Shown here: positions 8,673 through 17,538 of the stretch, one piece after another
Layout: each line of letters starts with the position of its first letter
Numbering within the stretch: the first letter of the stretch is position 1
NCBI GenBank assembly: GCA_964636385.1
Contig: CAZWSC010000096.1
Location: 143,472-207,471 of the forward strand
Reading direction: 5' to 3'
Length of the DNA: 64,000 bases
Source: CAZWSC01 sp964636385
GTDB lineage: Bacteria > Eisenbacteria > RBG-16-71-46 > CAIMUX01
The notes under the pieces: generated by a model
What the model was told of the DNA's origin: nothing
What the model saw: only the letters and a program-made list of their open reading frames with translations
Database searches by the model: none
Position numbers and translations under genes: made by a program

Positions 8673-9788
8673 ATGAGCCGTCTGCAGTGCGATGACGCAG
8701 GGTTCTGCCGGAAGGTGCTTCCGGAGGTTTCGCGCACCTTCGCCCTGACTATACGGATACTGCCGCCGCGTCTGAGGGAGTCGGTCACCATCGCATATCT
8801 CCTCTGCCGTATTGCCGATGTCCTCGAGGATGCCACCGGCCTGGATGCCTCCCTGCGGATCGCCGGTCTGGAGTCCTTTGCCGGCGCCCTGGCGGATCCC
8901 CGCGCGTCGGCCGAAGAGCTCTCGGATAGCCTGGATCCGGCGGATCGGCTGCCCCTTCAGGACCCCTGCTCGCTGCGCCTGCTGAGGGGACGCCTGGCGG
9001 TTCTGCGGTCGTACTCCGGGCTTCCACAGGCCGAACGCGATGTGCTTTCGCGCTGGATCCAGGCGATGGCACTCGGGATGTCGACCTTCGTCGATCGGGA
9101 ACGGCGTTTCATGGCGGCCGGGCATTCATTCGGATCCGGTGATGTCCTGAAACGACCGGCGGATCAGGTTCCCTATGTGCTGGAGACCCGGGACGAGCTT
9201 CGGGCCTACGCGTACTATGTCGCCGGGACGGTGGGGCATCTTCTGACCGAGCTGTTCACGCTCCATCTTGGGCCGAAGGCGCCTCCTCCCGGGAGGCTTC
9301 GGGATCTGGCGGAGCCGTTCGGGCTGGGACTGCAGTTCACGAACATCATCCAGGACATGGCGGAGGACCGCAGGCGCGGATGGAGCTATGTCCCCGAGGA
9401 GATCGCCAGATTCCACGGCACCAGCGTGTGCCGTCTGGATGATCCGGAGGGGATGCCTGCCGCCCTGCGGGTTGTCGGCGACCTCGTGCACGAGGCGGCG
9501 GGGTACCTCGACAGGGCGATGGAGTACACGCTCCTGATGCCGCGGGCCGCGCCCAGGATCCGGCTCTTCTGCCTGTGGCCGACATTCTTCGCACTGCGCA
9601 CGCTGGTGCGCCTGTGGGGCGAGGAGCAGGTCGTCAGCGGCGTGGCGAAGGTGAAGATCACCCGCAGGGAAGTCCGAAGGGTGATCGGATCAACCGTCCC
9701 GGCAAGCATGTCGGACAGCGTCCTGAAGAGGCTGTACAGGGCGGAACGCGAGCGGCTGCGCAGGCGGATCGAGCTGGCGCCGGTGTAG
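8673..9788 (+). CDS. Squalene/phytoene synthase family prenyltransferase
   Basis: Head-to-head condensation of two prenyl diphosphates (farnesyl or geranylgeranyl) is the family reaction. Both aspartate-rich motifs that bind the diphosphate-Mg clusters are present: DVLED (Asp49, Asp53) and DMAED (Asp228, Asp232) within NIIQDMAEDRRRGWSYVP. The early SRTFALTIRILP stretch is also family-typical. At 371 residues it is longer than bacterial HpnC/HpnD or CrtB (about 280-310) and nearer to squalene synthase. A C-terminal membrane anchor is not seen. No other carotenoid or hopanoid gene is nearby, so the product (squalene, dehydrosqualene or phytoene) is open. Confidence 0.9.
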   Translation: MSRLQCDDAGFCRKVLPEVSRTFALTIRILPPRLRESVTIAYLLCRIADVLEDATGLDASLRIAGLESFAGALADPRASAEELSDSLDPADRLPLQDPCSLRLLRGRLAVLRSYSGLPQAERDVLSRWIQAMALGMSTFVDRERRFMAAGHSFGSGDVLKRPADQVPYVLETRDELRAYAYYVAGTVGHLLTELFTLHLGPKAPPPGRLRDLAEPFGLGLQFTNIIQDMAEDRRRGWSYVPEEIARFHGTSVCRLDDPEGMPAALRVVGDLVHEAAGYLDRAMEYTLLMPRAAPRIRLFCLWPTFFALRTLVRLWGEEQVVSGVAKVKITRREVRRVIGSTVPASMSDSVLKRLYRAERERLRRRIELAPV

Positions 9789-9874
9789 AAGCTGCGGCGG
9801 ATCCGTATCCGGCCGGGAAACGCCCGATCCGGCGGGATGAGCCTTGCCGGAGGTCGCCAGGCAGGAACGCCGCG

Positions 9875-10702
9875 TCAGCTCCTGCCCAGAAGGGCCAGGA
9901 TCTCCGTTGCGGTGTCCTCCACCGCCTTGTGCGTCACCTCCACCTGTGTCCACTGGGTCTTCGCGCAGACGTGACGGAACCAGCGAAGCTCCTCCCGGAT
10001 GTGCAGCATGTCGGCGTAGACGATCTCCCAGTCAGGCGCCATCCTGCGGCTTCGCTGTTCGCGGACCCCGTGCAGCCACTCCGGGTGGGCGGTGAGGGCG
10101 AACACGCGGGAAGGATCCAGCTTGTACAACTCGGGGGGTGGGTCGATGTCCAGGACTATCGGCACGTTGGCGACGCGCCAGCCCCGGTAGGCAAGGAGCA
10201 TCGAAAGCGGGGTCTTCGAGCTGCGGGAGACGCCGACCAGCACGAGGTCGGCCATGTCCACCTCGTGGATCCTGCTGCCGTCGTCGTGCTTCACCGCGAA
10301 ATCCACCGCGGCTATGCGCTGGAAGTACTCCTCGTCGATCTGGCGGAACAGCCCGGCCTGTGCGCGTGGTGACTCACCCAGCACGTCCGACAGGCGCAGC
10401 AGGATCCTTCCGAGTATGTCGATCACCGAGACATCCCTGCGGCGGGCCTGCCGGATCAGGTGCCTGCGGTGCTCGACCGCAACGAGGCTGAAGAGAATCG
10501 TGGCGCCGCTGCGCGAAGCCTCCTCGACGACCTGCTCAATCATGGCGGTGCTTCTTACGTCGGGGACGCGCCGAACGGTGACGGAGTCAGGGTCGAACTG
10601 CGTCATCGCGGCCTGTACCACCCGTTCGCCCGTCACGCCGGTTCCATCGGAGACTACGAGTACCTGGTGCGGGCGGTGCTGTGAATCCGGCGGGTCGTAC
10701 AT
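9875..10702 (-). CDS. ppsR: PPDK/PEP synthase regulatory kinase-pyrophosphorylase (DUF299 family)
   Basis: Family members inactivate and reactivate pyruvate phosphate dikinase or PEP synthase by ADP-dependent phosphorylation and phosphate-dependent dephosphorylation of a threonine. The 275-residue protein starts at 10702 behind GAAGGGAGAAC. Recognisable blocks are VLVVSDGTGVTGE near the N-terminus, the P-loop GVSRSSKT (157-164) followed by PLSMLLAYRG, and ANVPIVLDIDPP. The target enzyme is not in the window, so PPDK versus PEP synthase cannot be decided; the symbol is used in the broad sense. It lies 57 bases downstream of trkH on the same strand and may be the last gene of that transcript. 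Confidence 0.92.
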   Translation of the reverse strand: MYDPPDSQHRPHQVLVVSDGTGVTGERVVQAAMTQFDPDSVTVRRVPDVRSTAMIEQVVEEASRSGATILFSLVAVEHRRHLIRQARRRDVSVIDILGRILLRLSDVLGESPRAQAGLFRQIDEEYFQRIAAVDFAVKHDDGSRIHEVDMADLVLVGVSRSSKTPLSMLLAYRGWRVANVPIVLDIDPPPELYKLDPSRVFALTAHPEWLHGVREQRSRRMAPDWEIVYADMLHIREELRWFRHVCAKTQWTQVEVTHKAVEDTATEILALLGRS

Positions 10703-10758
10703 GTCGGGGTTCTCCCTTCGTTGCAGCCTGGTTCGCATGCGCCGCCGCGGCTGCAGGG

Positions 10759-12201
10759 TCACTTGCGCCAGTACGACGGCGCGAAAAGAACAAGCACCGT
10801 GAAAACCTCAAGCCGGCCCAGAAGCATGAAGAAGGCAAGCATCCACTTGGCGGCCGACGGCAGATGTGCGTAGTTGTCGGCAGGTCCGACGGAGCCCAGG
10901 CCCGGTCCGATGTTCCCGATGCAGGCTGCAACGGCTCCGAACGAGGTCAGAAGGTCGATCCCCGTGATCGTGAGGAAGATGACCCCTGCGACGAAGAGCA
11001 TCACCAGAAGAACGAAGAACCCCACGACATTCTGCGCCACATCCCTCGGTATCACCATTGAGCCGACGCGGACCGGGATCACGCCGCTCGGGTGGATCAG
11101 TCGCTTGAACTCCACCCTGACGAACTGGATCAGGATGAAGAGGCGGATCACCTTCATGCCGCCGGCCGTGCTTCCCGCGCAGCCCCCGATGAACATGAAG
11201 CAGAACAGGAGAAACTGCGACGTCAGAGACCACTGCCCGTAGTCGGCTGTTGCGAAGCCCGTTGTGGTCAGGATCGAGACGGACTGGAAGAGCGACTGCC
11301 TGAATGCCGGTTCCGGGAGGTGAACGTGATTCAGGAACACGTCGAACCCCAGGAGGATTGCTCCGCCGGCGCCCAGGGCGAAGAAGAGGCGCACCTCCCT
11401 GCTCTCCCAGTAGGGCCTGGCGCTGCCGCGCAGGAGCCTGTAGTGGAGGCTGAAGCTCAGCCCGGCGGAAAGCATGAAGAAGATGATCACATACTGGATG
11501 AAGGGGCTCTCGAAGGCCCCGATGCTGGCGTTGTACGTCGAGAATCCGCCCGTGGGCATCGTGGAGAAGGTGTGGCACAGGGATTCGAAGAGGCTCATCC
11601 CGCCAAGCATCAGAAGCACCACCTGCAGGGCGGAGAAGATTACGTAGACGCCCCACAGAAGCTTCGCAGTCTCGGTCACCCGCGGGGTCAGCTTGTCGTA
11701 GATCGGTCCCGGCACTTCGGCCTTGAAGAGCTGCATTCCGCCCACACCCAGGTACGGGAGGATGGCCAGTGACAGCACGATGATCCCCATTCCGCCGATC
11801 CACTGCGTGAAGCTGCGCCACAGCAGGAGACCGTGGGGAAGCGCCTCGACATCGGTCAGGATCGTGGCGCCCGTCGTTGTGAATCCTGACATCGTCTCGA
11901 AAAACGCGTCCGTGAAACTGCCGGCGTGACCCGTGAAGATGAAGGGGAGGCAGCCAAGCAGCGAGAACGACACCCAGCCCAGGCTCACAACGGCGAAGAC
12001 CTCCCTCGGTCTGAACGCCGTTACGATGCTCGTTGACCTCCAGGCCAGGATGCCGCACCCGGACGTGATGAGCGCCGACCAGATGAACCCGGCCAGATCG
12101 CCCCCTCCGTGACGGATCGCGAAGGCGATCGGCAGGAGCATCGACACACCCAGGAAGACCAGGAGGAGGCCGAGGATGTGGACGATGTTCTGAACGCGCA
12201 T
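10759..12201 (-). CDS. trkH: Potassium uptake channel subunit TrkH
   Basis: Inner-membrane K+-translocating subunit of the Trk system, 480 residues, within the family range. The four P-loop selectivity filter regions are visible as SGFTTTGATI, STMPTGGFSTYN, LTTTGFATADYG and CIGNIGPGLGSVGP, each between hydrophobic helices. ATG 12201 with AAGGA upstream is preferred; a GTG six codons earlier (12219) is the alternative. It follows trkA by 30 bases, so channel and regulatory subunit are co-expressed. Confidence 0.95.
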   Translation of the reverse strand: MRVQNIVHILGLLLVFLGVSMLLPIAFAIRHGGGDLAGFIWSALITSGCGILAWRSTSIVTAFRPREVFAVVSLGWVSFSLLGCLPFIFTGHAGSFTDAFFETMSGFTTTGATILTDVEALPHGLLLWRSFTQWIGGMGIIVLSLAILPYLGVGGMQLFKAEVPGPIYDKLTPRVTETAKLLWGVYVIFSALQVVLLMLGGMSLFESLCHTFSTMPTGGFSTYNASIGAFESPFIQYVIIFFMLSAGLSFSLHYRLLRGSARPYWESREVRLFFALGAGGAILLGFDVFLNHVHLPEPAFRQSLFQSVSILTTTGFATADYGQWSLTSQFLLFCFMFIGGCAGSTAGGMKVIRLFILIQFVRVEFKRLIHPSGVIPVRVGSMVIPRDVAQNVVGFFVLLVMLFVAGVIFLTITGIDLLTSFGAVAACIGNIGPGLGSVGPADNYAHLPSAAKWMLAFFMLLGRLEVFTVLVLFAPSYWRK

Positions 12202-12231
12202 CTGCCGGTTCCTTCGCACTCACCCCGTCCT

Positions 12232-13569
12232 TCAGAAGAGCCTGTTCACTTCGTCCAGGGCCTTGCTGGTGCAGAAGACGACAACCCGGTCCCCGGGCCG
12301 GATCTGGGTGTCGCCCGTGGGGATGATCACCTCGTCTCCCCGGCGGACCGCTCCGAGGATGGCATTCCGGGGGAATGTGGTGTTCCTGAGCTTGCGCTTC
12401 GTGATGGCCGAGTGGTTCCTTGCCGAGATCTCCACTATCTCGGCAGCGACTCCGGGGATCGTGGCGATGCTTTCCAGCGCTCTCTTCTGTATGAACCTCA
12501 GGACGGCGTTGACAGTCAGGAGCTTCTTGCTGACTACTGCGTCCATCCCGATCGTGTGCGTGATCGGCAGGTACTCGGTCTTGTTCACGAGGGCGATCGT
12601 GCGCGGCACCTTGAGGTGCCTGGCCATCAGGGTGGAGATGATGTTGGCCTCGTTGTCACCCGTGACGGCTATGAAGGCGTCCATGTCGGCAATCCCCTCG
12701 AGTGCGAGGAGGTCCATGTCGGTGCCGTCCCCGCGGATCACAAGGGTGTGTTCGAGGTCGTCTGCGATCCTTTCCGACTTACCGGCGTTGCTCTCGATCA
12801 GCTTGAGGTTGTGCGAGCCCTGAAGCGCCTTTGCTATCATCTGCCCCACGAGTCCACCTCCCAGGATCATGATGTTGTGGAGGGAGATGTTCGCCTTGCC
12901 CATTATCCGGACGACGGCTCCCGAGTCCTCCTTCCTGCACATGATGAAGACCTGGTCGCCGGACGTGAGAATGTCATCTCCCCCGGGGATGAGGGTCCGC
13001 TGCCTGCGCATGATCGCAACGATCCTTGCGTCAACCCCCTCGAACTGCTGCCACACTTCGCGGAGCGGGCGGCGCAGGATGGGGGAGCCCTGTTCCATCC
13101 TGAGCCCGATTAGCTGGATCGCCCCGCCGGAGAACTCCAGGACATCCGTGGCGCTGCTCTGCCTGATCAGGCGGATGACCGCATCGGCGGTCTCCTTCTC
13201 CGGGTGTATGAGCTGGTCGACGCCGAGTTCCTCCTTGGTGAGGGGGAATCCGGGCTCGATGAACTCGCTCCTGCGGACGCGCGCGATCTTGTGGGGAATC
13301 CCCAGCCTGGCGGCATACCTGCACGCCAGCAGGTTGACCTCGTCGTTGTTGGTGAGAGCCGCGAAGACCTCCGTTTGCGCGATCCCGGCCTTCTGAAGGA
13401 TCCGGAAGCTCGAGCCGGAGCCGCGTACGACGAGGGCATCCAGCTGCTCCTCGGCGAAGTGCGCCCTTTCCGGGTCGCTCTCCACGATTGTGATGTTGTG
13501 CTTCTCGGCTGCGAGCTGCCTGGTCAGGTGGAAGCCGATCTCGCCGGCGCCGACGATCAGGATGTTCAT
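12232..13569 (-). CDS. trkA: Trk potassium uptake regulatory subunit TrkA
   Basis: Cytoplasmic NAD(H)-binding regulator of TrkH. The 445-residue length matches the two-repeat form (two TrkA_N plus two TrkA_C domains). The first Rossmann repeat begins MNILIVGAGEIGFHLT with acidic IVESDPER; the second begins NIMILGGGLVGQMIAKAL around residue 230 and continues KLIESN. Each is followed by a TrkA_C domain, the last one ending with the GDTQIRPGDRVVVFC block. The upstream P-loop gene ends 17 bases away and trkH follows, forming one compact minus-strand unit. Confidence 0.95.
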   Translation of the reverse strand: MNILIVGAGEIGFHLTRQLAAEKHNITIVESDPERAHFAEEQLDALVVRGSGSSFRILQKAGIAQTEVFAALTNNDEVNLLACRYAARLGIPHKIARVRRSEFIEPGFPLTKEELGVDQLIHPEKETADAVIRLIRQSSATDVLEFSGGAIQLIGLRMEQGSPILRRPLREVWQQFEGVDARIVAIMRRQRTLIPGGDDILTSGDQVFIMCRKEDSGAVVRIMGKANISLHNIMILGGGLVGQMIAKALQGSHNLKLIESNAGKSERIADDLEHTLVIRGDGTDMDLLALEGIADMDAFIAVTGDNEANIISTLMARHLKVPRTIALVNKTEYLPITHTIGMDAVVSKKLLTVNAVLRFIQKRALESIATIPGVAAEIVEISARNHSAITKRKLRNTTFPRNAILGAVRRGDEVIIPTGDTQIRPGDRVVVFCTSKALDEVNRLF

Positions 13570-13586
13570 CCCGGCCCCTTCCGTCG

Positions 13587-14345
13587 TCAGCCGCGCAGCC
13601 GGCGGTGCGTTTCCCAGAGCCGGCCGCAGACCTCCTCGAGATGCCTCCCCAGGGCCTCCGGGTTGTCGGTCTTCTCCGGTTCGTTGTCGAACACCGCGTA
13701 AGGAACGCTGATACCGCGGGCATAGAGCATGTCGGGGTCGGCGGATGAGAACTCATCCCAGTCGGAGGCCTTGTACAGCATCTCCATCTTTGTATCCTCC
13801 AGCGAGTGCTCCAGGATGCTGTCGGGCCTGTCCGGATTTCTGCGGCGGCGGTTCTTCCTGAGTGACTCGGGCCAGCTGACCTTGATGTAGATGGTGCCGG
13901 CGAGCTTCAGGACCTCCTCCGACAGATGGGAGTAGGCGCCCCGGAACCCGCCGTGCTCGGAACCGCGGGCGAACTCGAAGATCGCCGTAGTCGACTTGTG
14001 ATAGTCGGGCACATCGCGAAGACGGCGGGAGTAGTTCAGGTTGAGCTTCTCGATCAGGAAGTCCCAGAAGAAGCGGTCCTTGAAGACATAGCCGTCGTAG
14101 GTCTGCCCCTGGTAGGTGAAAGTCCTGTTCGATATCAGGCGGGCCTTCCCGTGGCGCTCGTAGATGTCGTCATCCTCGAAACGTTCCCAGAGAATGGGGA
14201 AGTCGTCGAACTCCTCGAACTCCCCGATGTGGAACCGGCGGATCCGATCCTTCAGGGGCACCTTCCTGAGGTAGTCGATGATCTCCGATTTGCCGGCAGC
14301 GGGCCGGCCGTTGAGGATCACAATGTCGAAAATGTTGCCTGCCAT
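13587..14345 (-). CDS. P-loop NTPase / nucleotide-kinase-like protein, unknown function
   Basis: Start at 14345 behind AAAGGAC. The 252-residue protein begins IFDIVILNGRPAAGKSE, where GRPAAGKS (13-20) is a Walker A motif placed as in small kinases. The rest is charged and aromatic, with FHIGEFEEFDDFP, RFEDDDIYERHG, YDGYVFKDRFFW and STTAIFEFARGSEHGG, and an arginine-rich SLRKNRRRRNPDRPDS segment that could be a lid. A transport ATPase is unlikely because no ABC signature is seen. It lies directly upstream of trkA with a 17-base gap. I know no named family for it; adenylate-kinase-like or polynucleotide-kinase-like activity is a guess. Confidence 0.75.
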   Translation of the reverse strand: MAGNIFDIVILNGRPAAGKSEIIDYLRKVPLKDRIRRFHIGEFEEFDDFPILWERFEDDDIYERHGKARLISNRTFTYQGQTYDGYVFKDRFFWDFLIEKLNLNYSRRLRDVPDYHKSTTAIFEFARGSEHGGFRGAYSHLSEEVLKLAGTIYIKVSWPESLRKNRRRRNPDRPDSILEHSLEDTKMEMLYKASDWDEFSSADPDMLYARGISVPYAVFDNEPEKTDNPEALGRHLEEVCGRLWETHRRLRG

Positions 14346-14413
14346 CTGGGTGTGTCCTTTCTCTCGTCCGCGTTCATCAGGCCTGAGAACCGGCAGTGGC
14401 CGCCTCCTCCGTC

Positions 14414-15163
14414 CTACAGCCCCCCGCCCACGGTCACGGGTACTCTGAGGTCCCTGGCCAGGGTCGCCTCGATCCCCTGGCCTGCCTCCAGGACGATGTC
14501 GTTCCCCCTCGTGGCAACGGCCCACGCGCCTCCTGCGGCTCCGCCTGCGGCCCCGCCCTTGACCGCACCGTCCCTTCCGCCCAGCACTCCTCCGATAACA
14601 GCTCCGCCTACTGCGCTGCCGACAACCTTCTCAACATCGCCACGGGCCGTCGACTCTCCCTCGAGCACGAGCGGTTCGGTGAAGATGCGGTAGCTCCTTC
14701 CATCCGGAGTTGTGAGCTGCCCGAACTCCAGGGTCATCTCTGCCTTCCCGCCGACCCGGGCGGCGGGCTTTGAGAGGACTACCTCCCCTTCCAGGACGCA
14801 CCCCGCCGGAAGCGCCTGACCCGTCTTCATCATCAGGGGCTCGCGCATTGTGGCGGTGAACTTGTGGCCTGCCTTGTGGGTCTCGGTCGAAAGCTCGGAG
14901 TCGAGATGGGCGGTCAGGCCCACCCCCTTGACGATGGGCATCATCCGGACTTCCGGTTCGGCCGGCATCTCCTCACGCTCTGCCCTGGCCGGCTGGGAAA
15001 GGTCGGCTTCCGGCTCCTGTCCTTCCTCGACAGCTTCCGCGGGCGGAGGCGTCCCTTCGGCCTCCGCTCTTCCCGCTGGTTCCGCCTGCTTCTGAGCGTC
15101 GTCGTCGGCGCAGCCGGCAAGAGCCAGCGCGAAGAACAGCACCAGGATCATAAGACTACGCAT
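14414..15163 (-). CDS. Lipoprotein with glycine-zipper segment, unknown function
   Basis: The N-terminus has a clear lipoprotein signal (LALAGC at about residues 13-18), then a low-complexity Glu/Ala/Pro linker (about 20-70) typical of a periplasmic spacer. The folded part (about 75-175) is beta-rich (GVGLTAHLDSEL, EGEVVLSKPA, TLEFGQLTTPDG). It is followed by an alanine/glycine stretch with regular small residues (VVGSAVGGAVIGGVLGG and GGAAGGAAGG), a glycine-zipper pattern, and a last segment resembling a second copy of the barrel strands. Similar proteins are annotated as hypothetical lipoproteins. It lies 68 bases upstream of the P-loop gene and diverges from pnp. Confidence 0.7.
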   Translation of the reverse strand: MRSLMILVLFFALALAGCADDDAQKQAEPAGRAEAEGTPPPAEAVEEGQEPEADLSQPARAEREEMPAEPEVRMMPIVKGVGLTAHLDSELSTETHKAGHKFTATMREPLMMKTGQALPAGCVLEGEVVLSKPAARVGGKAEMTLEFGQLTTPDGRSYRIFTEPLVLEGESTARGDVEKVVGSAVGGAVIGGVLGGRDGAVKGGAAGGAAGGAWAVATRGNDIVLEAGQGIEATLARDLRVPVTVGGGL

Positions 15164-15405
15164 GGTTCCCTCCTTGTTGTGTGCACGAGAATCTCCGAGG
15201 AATCACCGGCCTGCCGCCGGTGCGCGATAACCTGCGCCGTGCCCTCGTGCGCAGCACAGTGTATCCTGTCTGAACGCCGGGTCCATAGCGAATCGGGCCT
15301 GCGGGAGTTCGCGGTGGCAGGACAGGGGGAAGCCATCCACAGCCTGCTGCTGCCGCCTTTTCCGTGGATAGCGGCCGAAGAGGTCGCTCTCAGGGGAGAA
15401 TGCAG

Positions 15406-17538
15406 ATGAATGCTGCCGGTAATGGCGTATGGAAAAGGTCGGTTCGGCTGGGAGATCACGAGATTTCGGTCGAGACCGGCCGTATGGCAAGGCAGGCGAA
15501 CGGGGCGGTCCTGATCCGGCAGGGAGACACGACGATCCTGGTTACCGCGGTCTCAGCCGGGAAGCCGAGACCGGGGGCCGACTTCTTCCCCCTCACCGTG
15601 GAGTACCGCGAGCGCTTCTCCGCAGCGGGAAGGTTTCCGGGGGGATACCGAAAGCGCGAGGGCAGGATCACGGATCACGAGATCCTATCCAGCCGGCTCA
15701 TAGACAGGACCGTCCGTCCCCTCTTCCCGGATGGATATCGCAACGAGGTACAGGTGCAGGCGACAGTACTCTCGTACGAGCCGGGGACTGATCCCGGAAC
15801 CCTGGCGATCACCGGTGCGGCGGCTGCCCTGCATGTCTCGGACATCCCGTTCGAGGGGCCGGTTGCCGGCCTTCGTCTGGTCATGGATGCACAGGGAGAG
15901 TGGACGTCCATGAGACCGGCGGGCCAAGGCGCCCGCTGTGACCTTGCAGTTTCCCTGGGGGCGGCCGGCCTTGTGATGATGGAGGGGGAGGCTGATCAGA
16001 TTTCGGAGAAGGATCTCGTTGATGCTGTCAGGCAGGCGGGCGAGGCGGTCCAGCCTCTCCTCGGCCTCCTGGAGGACCTTCGCCGGGATCGTGGCGTGGA
16101 GAAGGCCGCATTCGAGGCGGAGGCGGCCGACTCCGCACTGACGGAGTGGGTGCGCGGGCACGCGGAGAGCGACCTGAGGGAGGCGCTACGCGTCCCGGGC
16201 AGGAAGGAGCGGGCTGCCGCGCTGGAGGCGGTCGCCGGACGCATTCGCGAACTGGCCGAAGGCACGGACACGGAGGGTGAGCCCGCCCCCGTCTCTGCCG
16301 AGCGGGCGGTGCGCGCCCTGCACGCTCTGGAATCGGAGATCCTGCGCCGCATCATCCTGGAGGAGGAGCACAGGGCGGACGGACGGAACCCGAGGCAGGT
16401 CCGTCCCATCACCCCGGAGGTGGGCGTGATCCCGCGCGTGCACGGGTCGTCGCTCTTCACACGGGGAGAGACGCAGGCCCTCGCTGTCCTGACCCTTGGC
16501 ACGGGCCGTGATGAGCAGGAGGTAGAGTCCCTGGACGGTGTCGGGCGGGACAGGTTCATGCTCTTCTACAGCTTCCCGCCCTACTCGGTCGGTGAGACAC
16601 GTCCTCTGCGCGGGCCGGGCCGCCGCGAGATAGGGCACGGAAACCTGGCCCGTCGCGCGCTTGAGGCAGTATTGCCGTCGCCTGAGGAGTTCCCGTATAC
16701 CATGAAGCTCGAGTCGGAGATAACCGAGTCGAACGGCTCCTCCTCGATGGCGACCGTATGCGCCTGCTGCCTTGCGTTGATGGACGGAGGCGTGCCGGTG
16801 GATAAGTCTGTCGCGGGAATAGCCATGGGCCTTGTCTGTGACGGGTCACGGACCGTGATCCTGTCCGACATCCTGGGCGTGGAGGATCACCTCGGTGACA
16901 TGGACTTCAAGGTGGCCGGTACGGATGCGGGAATCTGCGCGGTTCAGCTGGACAACAAGATCGGTTCGCTGCCACTTGAGGTATTGGAGGCTGCACTTGC
17001 GCAGGCCAGGGAGGGCCGGCTGAGCATACTGCGGGAGATGGGCAGGGCCCTGTCTGCGCCGAGAAGCGACCTTTCCAGGCTCGCCCCCCGCGTGGCGATC
17101 ATGAAGATCGCGCCCCACCGGATACGGGATCTGATCGGTCCCGGAGGCCGGCACATCCAGGATCTTCAGGCCGACACCGGAACGAGGGTGGACGTGCAGG
17201 ATGACGGCACGGTCCGGATCTACGCCGCCGATGCGGGCGCGCTGCCTCATGCGCGACGGCGGGTGTTCGATCTGACCGGAGAGCCCGAGGTGGGGAAGTA
17301 CTACCGCGGGATCGTTACCGGCGTGAAGGAGTTCGGCTGTTTCGTTCGCCTCTTCCAGGGGATAGAGGGTTTGGTTCACGCAAGCGAACTGGCGCCGGGT
17401 CCCATCCGGGATACCGCGCAAGTTGCGGCTGAGGGAGACGAGATGGTGGTGAAGGTCCTGGGGGTGGAGAACGGGCGCATCGCCCTCTCCCGCAGACAGG
17501 CCATGGATGTCGGAGCGTCGGAGACAGAGAACCCGTGA
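15406..17538 (+). CDS. pnp: Polyribonucleotide nucleotidyltransferase (PNPase)
   Basis: Phosphorolytic 3'-5' exoribonuclease and degradosome core. The 710-residue protein has two RNase PH domains (FPLTVEYRERFSAAGRFPGG in the first; GRNPRQVRPITPEVGVIPR and HGSSLFTRGETQALAVLTL in the second), then a KH domain (IAPHRIRDLIGPGGRHIQ) and an S1 domain (GIVTGVKEFGCFVRL, EGLVHASEL). The KH loop reads GPGG instead of the usual GKGG, a small oddity. The start at 15406 follows AGGGGAG (15392-15398). The usual upstream partner rpsO is absent. The stop codon overlaps the GTG of the next gene. Confidence 0.97.
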   Translation: MNAAGNGVWKRSVRLGDHEISVETGRMARQANGAVLIRQGDTTILVTAVSAGKPRPGADFFPLTVEYRERFSAAGRFPGGYRKREGRITDHEILSSRLIDRTVRPLFPDGYRNEVQVQATVLSYEPGTDPGTLAITGAAAALHVSDIPFEGPVAGLRLVMDAQGEWTSMRPAGQGARCDLAVSLGAAGLVMMEGEADQISEKDLVDAVRQAGEAVQPLLGLLEDLRRDRGVEKAAFEAEAADSALTEWVRGHAESDLREALRVPGRKERAAALEAVAGRIRELAEGTDTEGEPAPVSAERAVRALHALESEILRRIILEEEHRADGRNPRQVRPITPEVGVIPRVHGSSLFTRGETQALAVLTLGTGRDEQEVESLDGVGRDRFMLFYSFPPYSVGETRPLRGPGRREIGHGNLARRALEAVLPSPEEFPYTMKLESEITESNGSSSMATVCACCLALMDGGVPVDKSVAGIAMGLVCDGSRTVILSDILGVEDHLGDMDFKVAGTDAGICAVQLDNKIGSLPLEVLEAALAQAREGRLSILREMGRALSAPRSDLSRLAPRVAIMKIAPHRIRDLIGPGGRHIQDLQADTGTRVDVQDDGTVRIYAADAGALPHARRRVFDLTGEPEVGKYYRGIVTGVKEFGCFVRLFQGIEGLVHASELAPGPIRDTAQVAAEGDEMVVKVLGVENGRIALSRRQAMDVGASETENP

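Noticed and set aside
9575..10372. Long plus-strand open frame opposite the ppsR-like gene
   Set aside because: It is in the reverse frame of a strongly recognisable gene, has no ribosome binding site and shows only low-complexity composition.
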